Origin: Desulfosarcina widdelii
GTDB lineage: Bacteria > Desulfobacterota > Desulfobacteria > Desulfobacterales > Desulfosarcinaceae
NCBI RefSeq assembly: GCF_009688965.1
Contig: NZ_AP021875.1
Location: 5,766,001 to 5,830,000 of the forward strand
Reading direction: 5' to 3'
Length of the DNA stretch: 64,000 nucleotides
Shown here: one piece after another, positions 15,374 to 23,356 of the stretch
Layout: the number at the start of each line of letters is the position of its first letter
How positions within the stretch are numbered: position 1 is the first letter of the stretch
Translations under genes and position numbers: made by a program
Notes under the pieces: model-generated
What the model was told of the DNA's origin: nothing
Database searches by the model: none
The model's input: only the letters and a program-made list of their open reading frames with translations

Positions 15374-18300
15374 CTATCCAGCCTGCGGCTTTGCTTCCTT
15401 TTCCTCACGTTTTTTCTCCTTTTCAGGGAACTTGATTTTAAGGTGCCAGCGAATAGGCTTCCACAACTGCTGCCGGGAAAAGCATCCCCATCCCCAGCGA
15501 AGCCAGGAAACCAGGCTGAACGCCAGCCAGAGTGACCATGCCAGCATGAGCAGGCGGTAGGTCCACAATGGCAGACTGACCACCCAGGGCGACGGCAAGA
15601 ATCCATCGATACGATCCTGAGTCCAGTGCAGCTGGAGCCGTGTCGAGTGGTTGCCGGCAATCTGCATTTCCGGAATACCCAACAGACCGCGTTCGATGGC
15701 GGTGTAAAGACCGATCAGGGCCGCCAGCGTGAGGGCCGCCAGGAGAAGTTGTATGAAGTTGAAGGCCAGGGCCTTGTCCAACGGGCGCATGCGGCAACGG
15801 TATCCCAAGGCCAGCAGCCAGCCCACGATCAGCACGGCGACCGGCGAGGGCACCTGGGTAAGCCCCATTCCCAACAGGAGCCAGTGGTGGGTGCGCAGCG
15901 GGGCGATATCGGTTTTCCCGAGACCTAAGGCGACCAGAACGACGACAAGGACATAGCTCCAGAACAGCACGGCCGGTCCCAACCTGGGCCCGCCGGCAAA
16001 CAGGATCCAACGGTTGTCGGGCATCCGAAAGGTCACCGCGGCATTGACGGCCTCGCCACCTGCATTCACCTTAGGGCCTTTAAGGCGTATCAGCGAATCG
16101 GTAAGCTGCTGCCACTGGACCTGTACCGCCTGGCTTCCCGGTTGCAGGGGAACGGAAACCAATTGGCCGTCCTGGCGGATGGGCAGGCTTTTTCCGTCGA
16201 TCCGGACGGCTTGCAGGTTGGCCTGTGCGGGAAGCTCAATCTGATGATGGTCGCCTTTGCTGGATCGCAGGTCGAGGTCCAGAACCGAGCGGGTGAAGCG
16301 CTGCCCGGGAGTCATCTCCAGCCGGGCGCTGTCCAGGGTAACCGTCCGGCCGGGAACGGCCGGCGGGCGGGTGATTTCGATGGTTACCTGCTCGCCCGGC
16401 CAGGGGTGCCATTGGGGCTGAAAGTTGCGGCCGGCATCCTGATGGTGGACCACCGTCAGCCCGGAAAGCGAGCAGCGCCAGATGGCTGCGGCATCCAAGG
16501 TCCAGACTTCGGTCCAGGGAACATCCTTGGGGGCGGCCAGCAGGATGACGGGGGTAACGGGAAGCGTGCCGGAAAAATACTTCTCCACTTCGTCCGGTCC
16601 CATGGCAATCTGGGCTGAGCCTTCTTGAACGTGAATTCCCGCCGTTGTGACCGCTTCACCGATGAGCAAAGGCACGGAAAGGACAGTGGGGGTTCCGGCT
16701 TTCGTCCGGCGCTGGATGCGGGTGTCCACCTCCCATTGCAGACCCAGGCGCAGGGTGCGGGACACCTGGAAAAAGGGTGGGACCCCGTTTTCGACGGTTG
16801 CGCCTTGCGGCTGCGCATCGCTTCGGCTGCGGGTGAGAACAACGCTGGCGTCAACGGTGCCGTCGCTGTGGATTCCCCGGGCCATCCATCCCACGCCGGC
16901 ATAGGTTCCGGTGTGGGGAGGCAGGGGAAAGGCGATGCGTACTTCATCGGTTCCGGCTGCCGTTCCAATCAGTTTGATCTCATGAACCCCCTTGGGCATC
17001 ACCGTCCACAAAATTCCCCGCTCGTCCCGGGCCAGGCTTTCAGCCGGGGCACCGTCCAGAACGATCCGCGACGGATTCCAGGCTTTCTGACCGGCGGGCA
17101 GGGGAATGGCTGTTTCCGTCAGGGTGTGAACCTGCAAAATCAAGCGGATCTGGTCGGGTGTAGCAGCCAGTTCCAGCCGGCTCACATCGGCGCAATGGGG
17201 CAGGCAGACCGGCGGTTCAAGCAGCCGGCGCTGCAATTCGTCGAGAAGGGTTTGCGGTGGAAAGCCGCCGCTTGGACTCTCGGCTCTCAAGTTTAGGGTC
17301 GGTGACAGGATCAGGGCGGTGAGCAAAAGTGCGCCCAGGGCGTTGGCCGTCACGGGTGGCAGAGATTTCTTCCAGCGCCGCGGCTCTAAAACCACGACGA
17401 TAAGTGCCAGGAGCAGGATGGTCCGAATAAACCCCAGCACCAGGTTCATTCCAGGCGAAATTAGCCAGATCCGAATCTGCTGGTTGCGGTCCACCGGCCC
17501 GTTCCAGCGCAGCGGTACGCTGTGCCACCGCCAGGTCGGCAGTCCGGGGCCGGTCTGGATAAGGGCATCGGGATCCTTGGCGGTCAATTCCCGGCGGGGC
17601 AGTTCGGACGATATCTTGGACGGCAGCGCTCCCGCCGCCGAGCGCATCGTCTGGACGGTGGAACTTTTCAACCGGGCCGGACGGTGTGCTTCGGCCATGC
17701 GATCCGTTTCGGTAACTGCCATTCTTTTTGCGCCGATCATCGGCAGACCGATTCCGCCGCTTCGATCCAACTGCGGATAAACCGCCGTCCGAACCTGCTG
17801 GACCATGAACGGCACGGCAATGACGACAAGGACGATGACGACGCCCACCCCCCAGAGCCGGACGATCTTTTTGAACCATCCTTGGGGGAGGTACTTGAGC
17901 AGTGCTGCAACGACCAGCAGGTGCAGCCATACCAGGCGGGGAGCTCCCGGTTCGTGAAAAATCAGCCCCAGGGTAACCAGAACCAGAATGCCGGTGCGGC
18001 GGTCGCGAAGCTTGTAGGCGCTGACGGCGACGATCAGCACCAGAAAAAGATCCAGCAGAGTCCAGCGCTGCAGCCAGGCGTTTGGGGGCACATCGACGCC
18101 CGTGGTGGAAAGCAGGGACCATCCCGGGGGAAGGTTCAGCACGCCGCTGACACGGTTGAAATCGTGATCCCAGCCAACCGCGGGCAGGACCGAGGCGGTG
18201 CGGGTCATGCGGCTGTCCGCCGCCAGGGAGAGATTCCCGCGGCGCAGTTCTATTCCCGGACGATCTTCGTGCCGGGTGATCAATTGATTCTCTTCGTCCA

Positions 18301-19456
18301 CGGCCACGCGGCCCAACTCCACGGGAGGGTTCATGGCCAGATGCCAGGTCCGGTTCAGGGTTCCGGTAATGCGGTCGTGCAAGGTGAAGCCGGTCCCGTC
18401 GAAGTCGAGCCACCAGGTGCGCTGCAATTCCAACTGGTCGGGCGCCGGGTCGGGATCGCCCCGTCGAACCGTTTCGAAATTAAGGCCCCCGCCGGTCTTG
18501 ATCTGGTAGGCAGGAAGGGTTTTCCATTCGTCGGGCATTTGCGTCCGGGAGGGCTCGACCGTCGGCGCGCCGGTGACATTGACCATGCGCAGATGATTGT
18601 AGGCCTTAAAGGACCAGATTTCCGGGCCGTAGTCGCCTTTACCGGTGGACAGTTGCGTTACCGGTCCTTCCATGCGCACGGTCACCCGCAGCTCCCAGCG
18701 CCCGGTGCGGGCCTGCACCAGCAAGTCCCTGTTTTCGGCAAGGTGCAGCGGAAGCGGGCTGTCGATCCGCATGACCGCGCCCGCGTCCGGCAGCAGGGCC
18801 GCCAGGCGGATCTCCCGGGGAGGACCGGAAACCCGCAGCAGGACCTGTGTAACCATCCGCAGGGGGATATCGTCCTCGATCAGCCGGAAAACCATAGCCG
18901 CGTGGGTGCCTTCCCGCCGGGTCGCTCCATTTTTGCCATTGAGCCGCAAACGGCCCTTTTCATCCCATTCCGGCTCTGCGATATCCTTTCCGTCCATCTT
19001 CAGCGATACCATGCCCGTTGCCTGTGGTATGGACAGCACCTCGGGAAGCGCATTCCAAACCAGGGCCCCCCGGATGCGATGGTCGCCGGGCTCCAGCCAG
19101 ATCGCCGGCCGGTCGTTGCGTTCGACCACCGGAAGAATGTTTTTTCCATCAAAGACCGATTCGGGCCAGTGTTCTCCGTCTCCGGGCAGCATGACCCATA
19201 TCGGTGCGTAGACCTCTACCTGCATGTCAAATGCAGCACCCTGTTCGGCTGCATCCACAGCCAGTCGCGACGGCCACCAGCAGCGCTGGATCGAGCCGTC
19301 GTTAAAGTGCGAGGGGCAGGTCTGGGTCTGTTTGTCGTAAAGAACCCACTCCTTCCATGGCGCCAACGGTTCAGGGACATCGTAGGCATTCGAGAAGGGA
19401 GTCTGAAAAAGAGTCGTGAACAGCAAAGCAAATGTGAGTGCTTTCAGGTGGGACAT
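15374..19456 (-). CDS. Large multi-pass membrane protein of unknown function (1360 aa)
   Basis: The ATG at 19456 overlaps the PPDK stop codon (TAATG). It has a signal peptide (LKALTFALLFTTLFQTPFSNA), then about 500 beta-rich residues predicted outside the membrane (PSRLAVDAAEQG, WLEPGDHRIRGALVW). TM segments cluster near 530-620 (LLDLFLVLIVAVSAYKL, GVVIVLVVIAVPFMV), 730-780 (FIRTILLLALIVVVLEP, ALLLTALILSPTLNL) and 1200-1330 (LFWSYVLVVVLVALGLG, VAVLIVGWLLALGYR, LLLAALTLAALIGLY). Two more exterior beta-rich domains lie between them. I know no function. The tight link to PPDK upstream and to a PstS-like protein and a lipoprotein downstream suggests an envelope complex (inference). Confidence 0.8.
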   Translation of the reverse strand: MSHLKALTFALLFTTLFQTPFSNAYDVPEPLAPWKEWVLYDKQTQTCPSHFNDGSIQRCWWPSRLAVDAAEQGAAFDMQVEVYAPIWVMLPGDGEHWPESVFDGKNILPVVERNDRPAIWLEPGDHRIRGALVWNALPEVLSIPQATGMVSLKMDGKDIAEPEWDEKGRLRLNGKNGATRREGTHAAMVFRLIEDDIPLRMVTQVLLRVSGPPREIRLAALLPDAGAVMRIDSPLPLHLAENRDLLVQARTGRWELRVTVRMEGPVTQLSTGKGDYGPEIWSFKAYNHLRMVNVTGAPTVEPSRTQMPDEWKTLPAYQIKTGGGLNFETVRRGDPDPAPDQLELQRTWWLDFDGTGFTLHDRITGTLNRTWHLAMNPPVELGRVAVDEENQLITRHEDRPGIELRRGNLSLAADSRMTRTASVLPAVGWDHDFNRVSGVLNLPPGWSLLSTTGVDVPPNAWLQRWTLLDLFLVLIVAVSAYKLRDRRTGILVLVTLGLIFHEPGAPRLVWLHLLVVAALLKYLPQGWFKKIVRLWGVGVVIVLVVIAVPFMVQQVRTAVYPQLDRSGGIGLPMIGAKRMAVTETDRMAEAHRPARLKSSTVQTMRSAAGALPSKISSELPRRELTAKDPDALIQTGPGLPTWRWHSVPLRWNGPVDRNQQIRIWLISPGMNLVLGFIRTILLLALIVVVLEPRRWKKSLPPVTANALGALLLTALILSPTLNLRAESPSGGFPPQTLLDELQRRLLEPPVCLPHCADVSRLELAATPDQIRLILQVHTLTETAIPLPAGQKAWNPSRIVLDGAPAESLARDERGILWTVMPKGVHEIKLIGTAAGTDEVRIAFPLPPHTGTYAGVGWMARGIHSDGTVDASVVLTRSRSDAQPQGATVENGVPPFFQVSRTLRLGLQWEVDTRIQRRTKAGTPTVLSVPLLIGEAVTTAGIHVQEGSAQIAMGPDEVEKYFSGTLPVTPVILLAAPKDVPWTEVWTLDAAAIWRCSLSGLTVVHHQDAGRNFQPQWHPWPGEQVTIEITRPPAVPGRTVTLDSARLEMTPGQRFTRSVLDLDLRSSKGDHHQIELPAQANLQAVRIDGKSLPIRQDGQLVSVPLQPGSQAVQVQWQQLTDSLIRLKGPKVNAGGEAVNAAVTFRMPDNRWILFAGGPRLGPAVLFWSYVLVVVLVALGLGKTDIAPLRTHHWLLLGMGLTQVPSPVAVLIVGWLLALGYRCRMRPLDKALAFNFIQLLLAALTLAALIGLYTAIERGLLGIPEMQIAGNHSTRLQLHWTQDRIDGFLPSPWVVSLPLWTYRLLMLAWSLWLAFSLVSWLRWGWGCFSRQQLWKPIRWHLKIKFPEKEKKREEKEAKPQAG

Positions 19457-22176
19457 TATTTTTTTTCCTTCAACGCCGCATGGGCTGCCGCCAGCCGTGC
19501 GATGGGCACCCGAAAAGGAGAGCAGGAGACATAGGTCAATCCCAGTTGATGGCACAAAGCAATGGACTTGGGGTCTCCGCCGTGCTCGCCGCAGATGCCG
19601 CACTCCAGACCCGGTTGGGTGCTACGGCCCTTTTTTACCGCCATGTCGATCAACTGCCCCACGCCGTCTCGGTCCAGGGTCGCGAAGGGATTGGCCGGCA
19701 GAATGCCGCTTTCCATGTACTCGATGAGAAAACCGGCTTCGGCGTCGTCGCGGGAAATGCCAAAGGTGGTTTGGGTCAGGTCGTTGGTGCCGAATGAGAA
19801 AAACTCTGCGTGTCGGGCAATTTCGTCGGCGGTCAACGCCGCCCGCGGCAATTCGATCATGGTACCGAATTTGTAGGCGATTTCGACTCCCTTTTCTTTC
19901 ATGACGGTTCGGGCCTCGTTCTCCAGCACGGCCCGCTGCCGGATCAGTTCGTTTACGTGGCTGGTGAGCGGAATCATTACCTCGGGATGGACTTCGATGC
20001 CCTCCTTGGCCACCCGGCAGGCCGCCTCGAAGATGGCGCGGACCTGCATGGTGGTCAGTTCCGGAATGTAAATGCCCAGCCGCACCCCACGTGTGCCCAG
20101 CATGGGGTTGGCCTCCCGCAGGCGCTGGGCCTGCTTGCGCAGCTGCTCTTTTTCACGAATCTCGGTCAGAAGGGTATCGATGGCGGCCATGTCCGGCGCG
20201 TGTTTGAGGCGAATCTTCAAGTCAGCCAGTTCGGACATCAACTCCATCAGGTCCGGCAGAAACTCGTGCAGGGGCGGGTCGATGAGGCGGATGATCACCG
20301 GCTTTCCGGCCATGACCCGGAAGAGCCCGACGAAGTCCTCCCGTTGAAAGGGCAAAAGCGCCGCCAGGGCTTCCTTGCGCTCAACCGGGTAATCGGCCAT
20401 GATCATGCGCTGAAAGTGCGGCAGGCGGTCGGTTTCGAAAAACATGTGCTCGGAGCGGCACAGCCCGATGCCTTCGGCACCGTATTCGACCGCCCTTTTC
20501 GCGTCGCGGGGGTAGTCGGCATTGGCCCAAACTCCCAGTTTCCTGAATTCATCGGCCCAGGTGAGCAGCTTGATCAGCCAGGGATCCTTGATGTCGGGCA
20601 CCATGGTTTCCAGTTGCCCTTCGTAGACGATGCCGGCCGTGCCGTCGATGGAGATCCACTCCCCCTCGTGGATGGTCCGGTTGGCGACGGTCATCAGCCG
20701 GTTGGTCAGGTCGATGCGGATGGCCGAGGCTCCCACCACCGCCGGCTTGCCGAACTGGCGGGCCACCAGGGCCGCGTGGCTGGTCCGTCCGCCGCGGCTG
20801 GTGAGAATGCCCCGTGCGGCCAGCATGCCGTGAACGTCGTCGGGTTTGGTCTCGGGTCGTACCATGATCACCGCCTTGCCCTCATTGTTGGCCCAGGATT
20901 CGGCCATGTCGGCATCGAAGGCCACCTGCCCCACCGCTGCACCGGGAGAGACGTTGAGCCCCCGGGTGAGCAGTTTGCCCGCGATGGCGGCGGAGGTGTC
21001 GAACTGGGGGTGTAAAAAAAAGTCCACCTGATCCGGGGACACCCGCAGCACGGCCGTTCGGCGATCGATGAGCCCCTCTTCGACCATATCAACGGCGATT
21101 CTCACCGCCGCCTGGGCCGTCCGCTTGCCGTCCCGGGTCTGGAGCATCCACAGCTTGCCCTTTTCGATGGTGAACTCCATGTCCTGCATGTCCCGGTAGT
21201 GGTCTTCCAGCAACTTGGCAATGCGTTCGAATTCATCGTAAACCGAGGGCATCTCCGTCTTTAATTCGGCCAGATCTCGGGTCATGCGAATGCCGGCGAC
21301 CACATCCTCGCCCTGGGCGTTGGTCAGGTAGTCGCCTTCCAGCTTCGGTTCTCCGGTGGAGCCGTTGCGGGTCATGGCCACCCCGGTGGCGCAGTCGTCG
21401 CCCATGTTACCGAAGACCATGGTGACCACGCTGACGGCCGTACCCAGATCGTGGGAGATGCCTGCAGCCGTGCGGTAATCGACGGCGCGCTTGCCGTTCC
21501 AGCTTTTAAAGACAGCTTCAGTGGCTTTTTGAAGCTGCTTGTAAGGGTCTTCCGGAAAGTCATGGGTCGTATGCCGCCGGTAGATCGCCTTGAACTGCTC
21601 GGCCACCTGCTGCCAGTTTTCGGCAGTCAGTTCGCTGTCGTTTTCCACCCCGACGGTCCGGCGGGCGGTGGAGATGACCTCTTCGAAGGGTTCGTCGTCG
21701 ATCCCCATGACTACGCTGCCGAACATCTGAATGAGCCGTCGATAGGCGTCGTAAACGAAACGCGGGTCTTCGGTCTGGTGAATCATAGCCGCTACGGTCT
21801 GGTCGTTGAGGCCGATGTTGAGTACCGTGTCCATCATGCCGGGCATGGAAAATTTTGCGCCGGAGCGGCAGGAGAGCAGGAGCGGATTTTCAGAACCGCC
21901 AAAGGATTTTCCGGTGCTGGCCTCGATTTGCGCAAGGGCAGCCAGGACCTGGTCCCACAATCCTTCGGGAAGGATGCTGCCCGATGCCAGGTAGGTATTG
22001 CAGGCCTCGGTGGATATGGTGAAACCGTCGGGCACCGGCAAGCCGATGCGGACCATTTCGGCAAGGTTGGCCCCCTTGCCGCCCAAAAGACCCCGAACGG
22101 CATCCCAGTCTTCGCCCACATGCTTTTTAGCCGCATCCAGTTCGTTGAAGCCAAATACCCATTTTTTCTTTTGCAT
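19456..22176 (-). CDS. ppdK: Pyruvate, phosphate dikinase
   Basis: 906 residues from the ATG at 22176, which follows GGAGG; the in-frame extension to 22356 has no site and was not used. Interconverts pyruvate, ATP and phosphate with PEP, AMP and pyrophosphate. Domains in order: N-terminal nucleotide-binding domain (LLGGKGANLAEMVRIGLPVPDGF, then ENPLLLSCRSGAKFSMPGMMDTVLN), the phospho-His domain with ILTSRGGRTSHAALVARQFGKP (catalytic His near residue 460) and a C-terminal PEP/pyruvate barrel ending with GLECGICGEHGGDPKSIALCHQLGLTYVSCSPFRVPIARLAAA (catalytic Cys in CGICGEHGGD). Length is normal. Paired with PEP carboxykinase in the window, it supports gluconeogenesis from pyruvate or alanine. 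Confidence 0.97.
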   Translation of the reverse strand: MQKKKWVFGFNELDAAKKHVGEDWDAVRGLLGGKGANLAEMVRIGLPVPDGFTISTEACNTYLASGSILPEGLWDQVLAALAQIEASTGKSFGGSENPLLLSCRSGAKFSMPGMMDTVLNIGLNDQTVAAMIHQTEDPRFVYDAYRRLIQMFGSVVMGIDDEPFEEVISTARRTVGVENDSELTAENWQQVAEQFKAIYRRHTTHDFPEDPYKQLQKATEAVFKSWNGKRAVDYRTAAGISHDLGTAVSVVTMVFGNMGDDCATGVAMTRNGSTGEPKLEGDYLTNAQGEDVVAGIRMTRDLAELKTEMPSVYDEFERIAKLLEDHYRDMQDMEFTIEKGKLWMLQTRDGKRTAQAAVRIAVDMVEEGLIDRRTAVLRVSPDQVDFFLHPQFDTSAAIAGKLLTRGLNVSPGAAVGQVAFDADMAESWANNEGKAVIMVRPETKPDDVHGMLAARGILTSRGGRTSHAALVARQFGKPAVVGASAIRIDLTNRLMTVANRTIHEGEWISIDGTAGIVYEGQLETMVPDIKDPWLIKLLTWADEFRKLGVWANADYPRDAKRAVEYGAEGIGLCRSEHMFFETDRLPHFQRMIMADYPVERKEALAALLPFQREDFVGLFRVMAGKPVIIRLIDPPLHEFLPDLMELMSELADLKIRLKHAPDMAAIDTLLTEIREKEQLRKQAQRLREANPMLGTRGVRLGIYIPELTTMQVRAIFEAACRVAKEGIEVHPEVMIPLTSHVNELIRQRAVLENEARTVMKEKGVEIAYKFGTMIELPRAALTADEIARHAEFFSFGTNDLTQTTFGISRDDAEAGFLIEYMESGILPANPFATLDRDGVGQLIDMAVKKGRSTQPGLECGICGEHGGDPKSIALCHQLGLTYVSCSPFRVPIARLAAAHAALKEKK

Positions 22177-22629
22177 TGCCACCTCCATGAGTTGCCAGAC
22201 GAATTTTTCTCCTCCGGCAGGAGAAAAAATGCCAACGGTAAAATTCTGCCCCGGAATCGACGGGTCCGCTTTTCGTCCGCGGGCCTGCCAATAAAGGCAA
22301 AGGCGATGAATCCATTCGGGTGATGAGGAAAAGGATAGGGTTCGACGTCTGAACAATCAGCCGATTATTGCCAAAATTGTCGGGTCAGATCGACAGCGTC
22401 GAACGGTTTTATCAATTAATGTTTAATTTTAACGTGATGGGACCGATTTTGCAATTTTATTTCGTTAGTTTGACAGCTTCGTAAAAATTTGAACCCTGCA
22501 CATTGATGGGATCCCCGTCAGGCAAGTGCGAAAAATTTTTCGCCCTTACCACATTTATGGCTTCCCGTGACATGTCCGACGGATTTTTGAGAGCCTGTCA
22601 AATTTGTTTAGTGGCCCAAAAAAGACCGT

Positions 22630-22748
22630 CTCGTAAAAAGTCGAAATTTTCATCTTTTCGTCATTCCGGCGCAAGCCGGAATCCAGCAATTTCAGTTGGT
22701 TCTGGATGCCGGATCAAGTCCGGCATGACGAATCTGGTACTTTTTACG
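22630..22748. repeat. Composite palindromic repeat with CTCGTAAAAAGTC termini (MITE-like)
   Basis: Outer ends CGTAAAAAGT (22632-22641) and ACTTTTTACG (22739-22748) are perfect inverted repeats. Inside, TTCGTCATTCCGG and CCGGCATGACGAA pair, and GCCGGAATCCAG-like and CTGGATGCCGG-like arms form inner hairpins. The terminal 13-mer is shared with 3395-3407 and 54730-54742. There is no coding capacity. The small size (119 bp) and terminal inverted repeats resemble non-autonomous mobile elements, but no target duplication was established. Confidence 0.6.
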
Positions 22749-22766
22749 GGTTCATCAAAAAAAGGA

Positions 22767-22799
22767 AACGGTTAATCGGGATGAAGCCGATTAACCGTT
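22767..22799. promoter_or_regulatory. Perfect 13-bp hairpin directly in front of a ribosome binding site
   Basis: AACGGTTAATCGG (22767-22779) and CCGATTAACCGTT (22787-22799) enclose the 7-base loop GATGAAG. The stem ends one base before AAGGAGGAG (22800-22808), the site used by the small frame at 22814. There is no T-run, so a role in translation control or as a DNA-binding site is more likely than termination. Confidence 0.55.
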
Positions 22800-22813
22800 A
22801 AGGAGGAGAAAAG

Positions 22814-22900
22814 ATGAAAATTATTAGGTTGACGATTTACAAAAGCAAATGGCTTGCCAGAAACAGGAAAAAGCACAGAAAAAAGTTTAACAAAGAATAA
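22814..22900 (+). CDS. Possible small basic peptide (28 aa)
   Basis: ATG at 22814 follows AGGAGGAGAAAAG, a near-perfect Shine-Dalgarno at ideal spacing. The product begins MKIIRLTIYKSKWLARNR and ends KKHRKKFNKE; 13 of 28 residues are Lys, Arg or His, and only two are acidic (one Glu plus the C-terminal carboxyl), so it would bind nucleic acid or ribosomes if made. It stops at TAA (22898-22900). It is too short for standard gene calling. The strong site and preceding hairpin are the evidence; no homologue is known to me. Confidence 0.45.
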   Translation: MKIIRLTIYKSKWLARNRKKHRKKFNKE

Positions 22901-23066
22901 TCCACTAAATTTACAGATAATATCAGGATGGATGACATGGCATTGGCGGCTGTCGGAACGTGGGAAGTCAGGCGGCTTACCATGGAAAAAGGTTCACAAT
23001 TATAAACCTGAAACAATTCCATATTGATAAAACTTACTAATATCATAAGGAATTCATGATTATTTA

Positions 23067-23092
23067 CCAAAGTTCAATATTATGAACTTTGG
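23067..23092. promoter_or_regulatory. Perfect 10-bp palindrome, unknown role
   Basis: CCAAAGTTCA (23067-23076) and TGAACTTTGG (23083-23092) with a 6-base spacer ATATTA. No T-run follows, so it looks like a protein binding site or cruciform rather than a terminator. It lies about 165 bp upstream of the htpG promoter. Confidence 0.4.
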
Positions 23093-23257
23093 ACTACAGC
23101 CAACCTTTCTGATTATAACCTATTGAAATAGAAAAGTTTATTTAGTTTCGATTTTTGAACGCACTTTTTCCCGACAGAGCATCGAAAGGCATTCCGTCAT
23201 GTTTTCCGGGCCGGTATGGCAAGCTGCCGGGAGGTACCGTTTGAACGATCCGACCGC

Positions 23258-23286
23258 CTTGACAAACGGAAAATCGCCCCCATTAT
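23258..23286 (+). promoter_or_regulatory. Heat-shock (sigma32-type) promoter of htpG
   Basis: CTTGACA (23258-23264), a 13-base spacer, then CCCCATTAT (23278-23286). This matches the RpoH promoter consensus CTTGAAA-N(13-14)-CCCCAT closely and lies 71 bp before the htpG ATG, a gene that is under sigma32 control in many proteobacteria. Confidence 0.8.
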
Positions 23287-23356
23287 TGTTCATCGTTGAG
23301 GTCGAACTAATTATAACCATTGATAAAAGCTTGATGAAGGAGCATTCGGGAAAGCC

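Larger units (their letters stand above)
22177..22813. other. Gene-free region with palindromic repeat and hairpin
   Basis: Holds the PPDK promoter region (AT-rich, 22380-22480), the composite repeat at 22630-22748 and the hairpin at 22767-22799. An open frame over 22503-22775 is mostly repeat sequence and was not called. Confidence 0.55.
22901..23356. other. Gene-free region upstream of htpG
   Basis: AT-rich. Contains a perfect palindrome at 23067-23092 and the heat-shock promoter at 23258-23286. A leftward open frame at 22837-23070 is hydrophobic but without a ribosome binding site, and was rejected. Confidence 0.6.

Noticed and set aside
17217..18413. Leftward 398-codon frame inside the large membrane protein gene
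   Set aside because: Overlapping frame of the same strand in the GC-rich coding region; proline/arginine-rich composition and no start site.
17522..19534. Rightward 670-codon frame opposite the large membrane protein gene
   Set aside because: Long only because of high GC in the opposite strand; Gln/Asp/Gly-rich composition without domain features. The leftward gene has a signal peptide and TM segments.
22837..23070. Leftward 77-codon hydrophobic frame
   Set aside because: No ribosome site, and it overlaps the small rightward ORF that has an excellent one; AT-rich antisense often gives hydrophobic frames.
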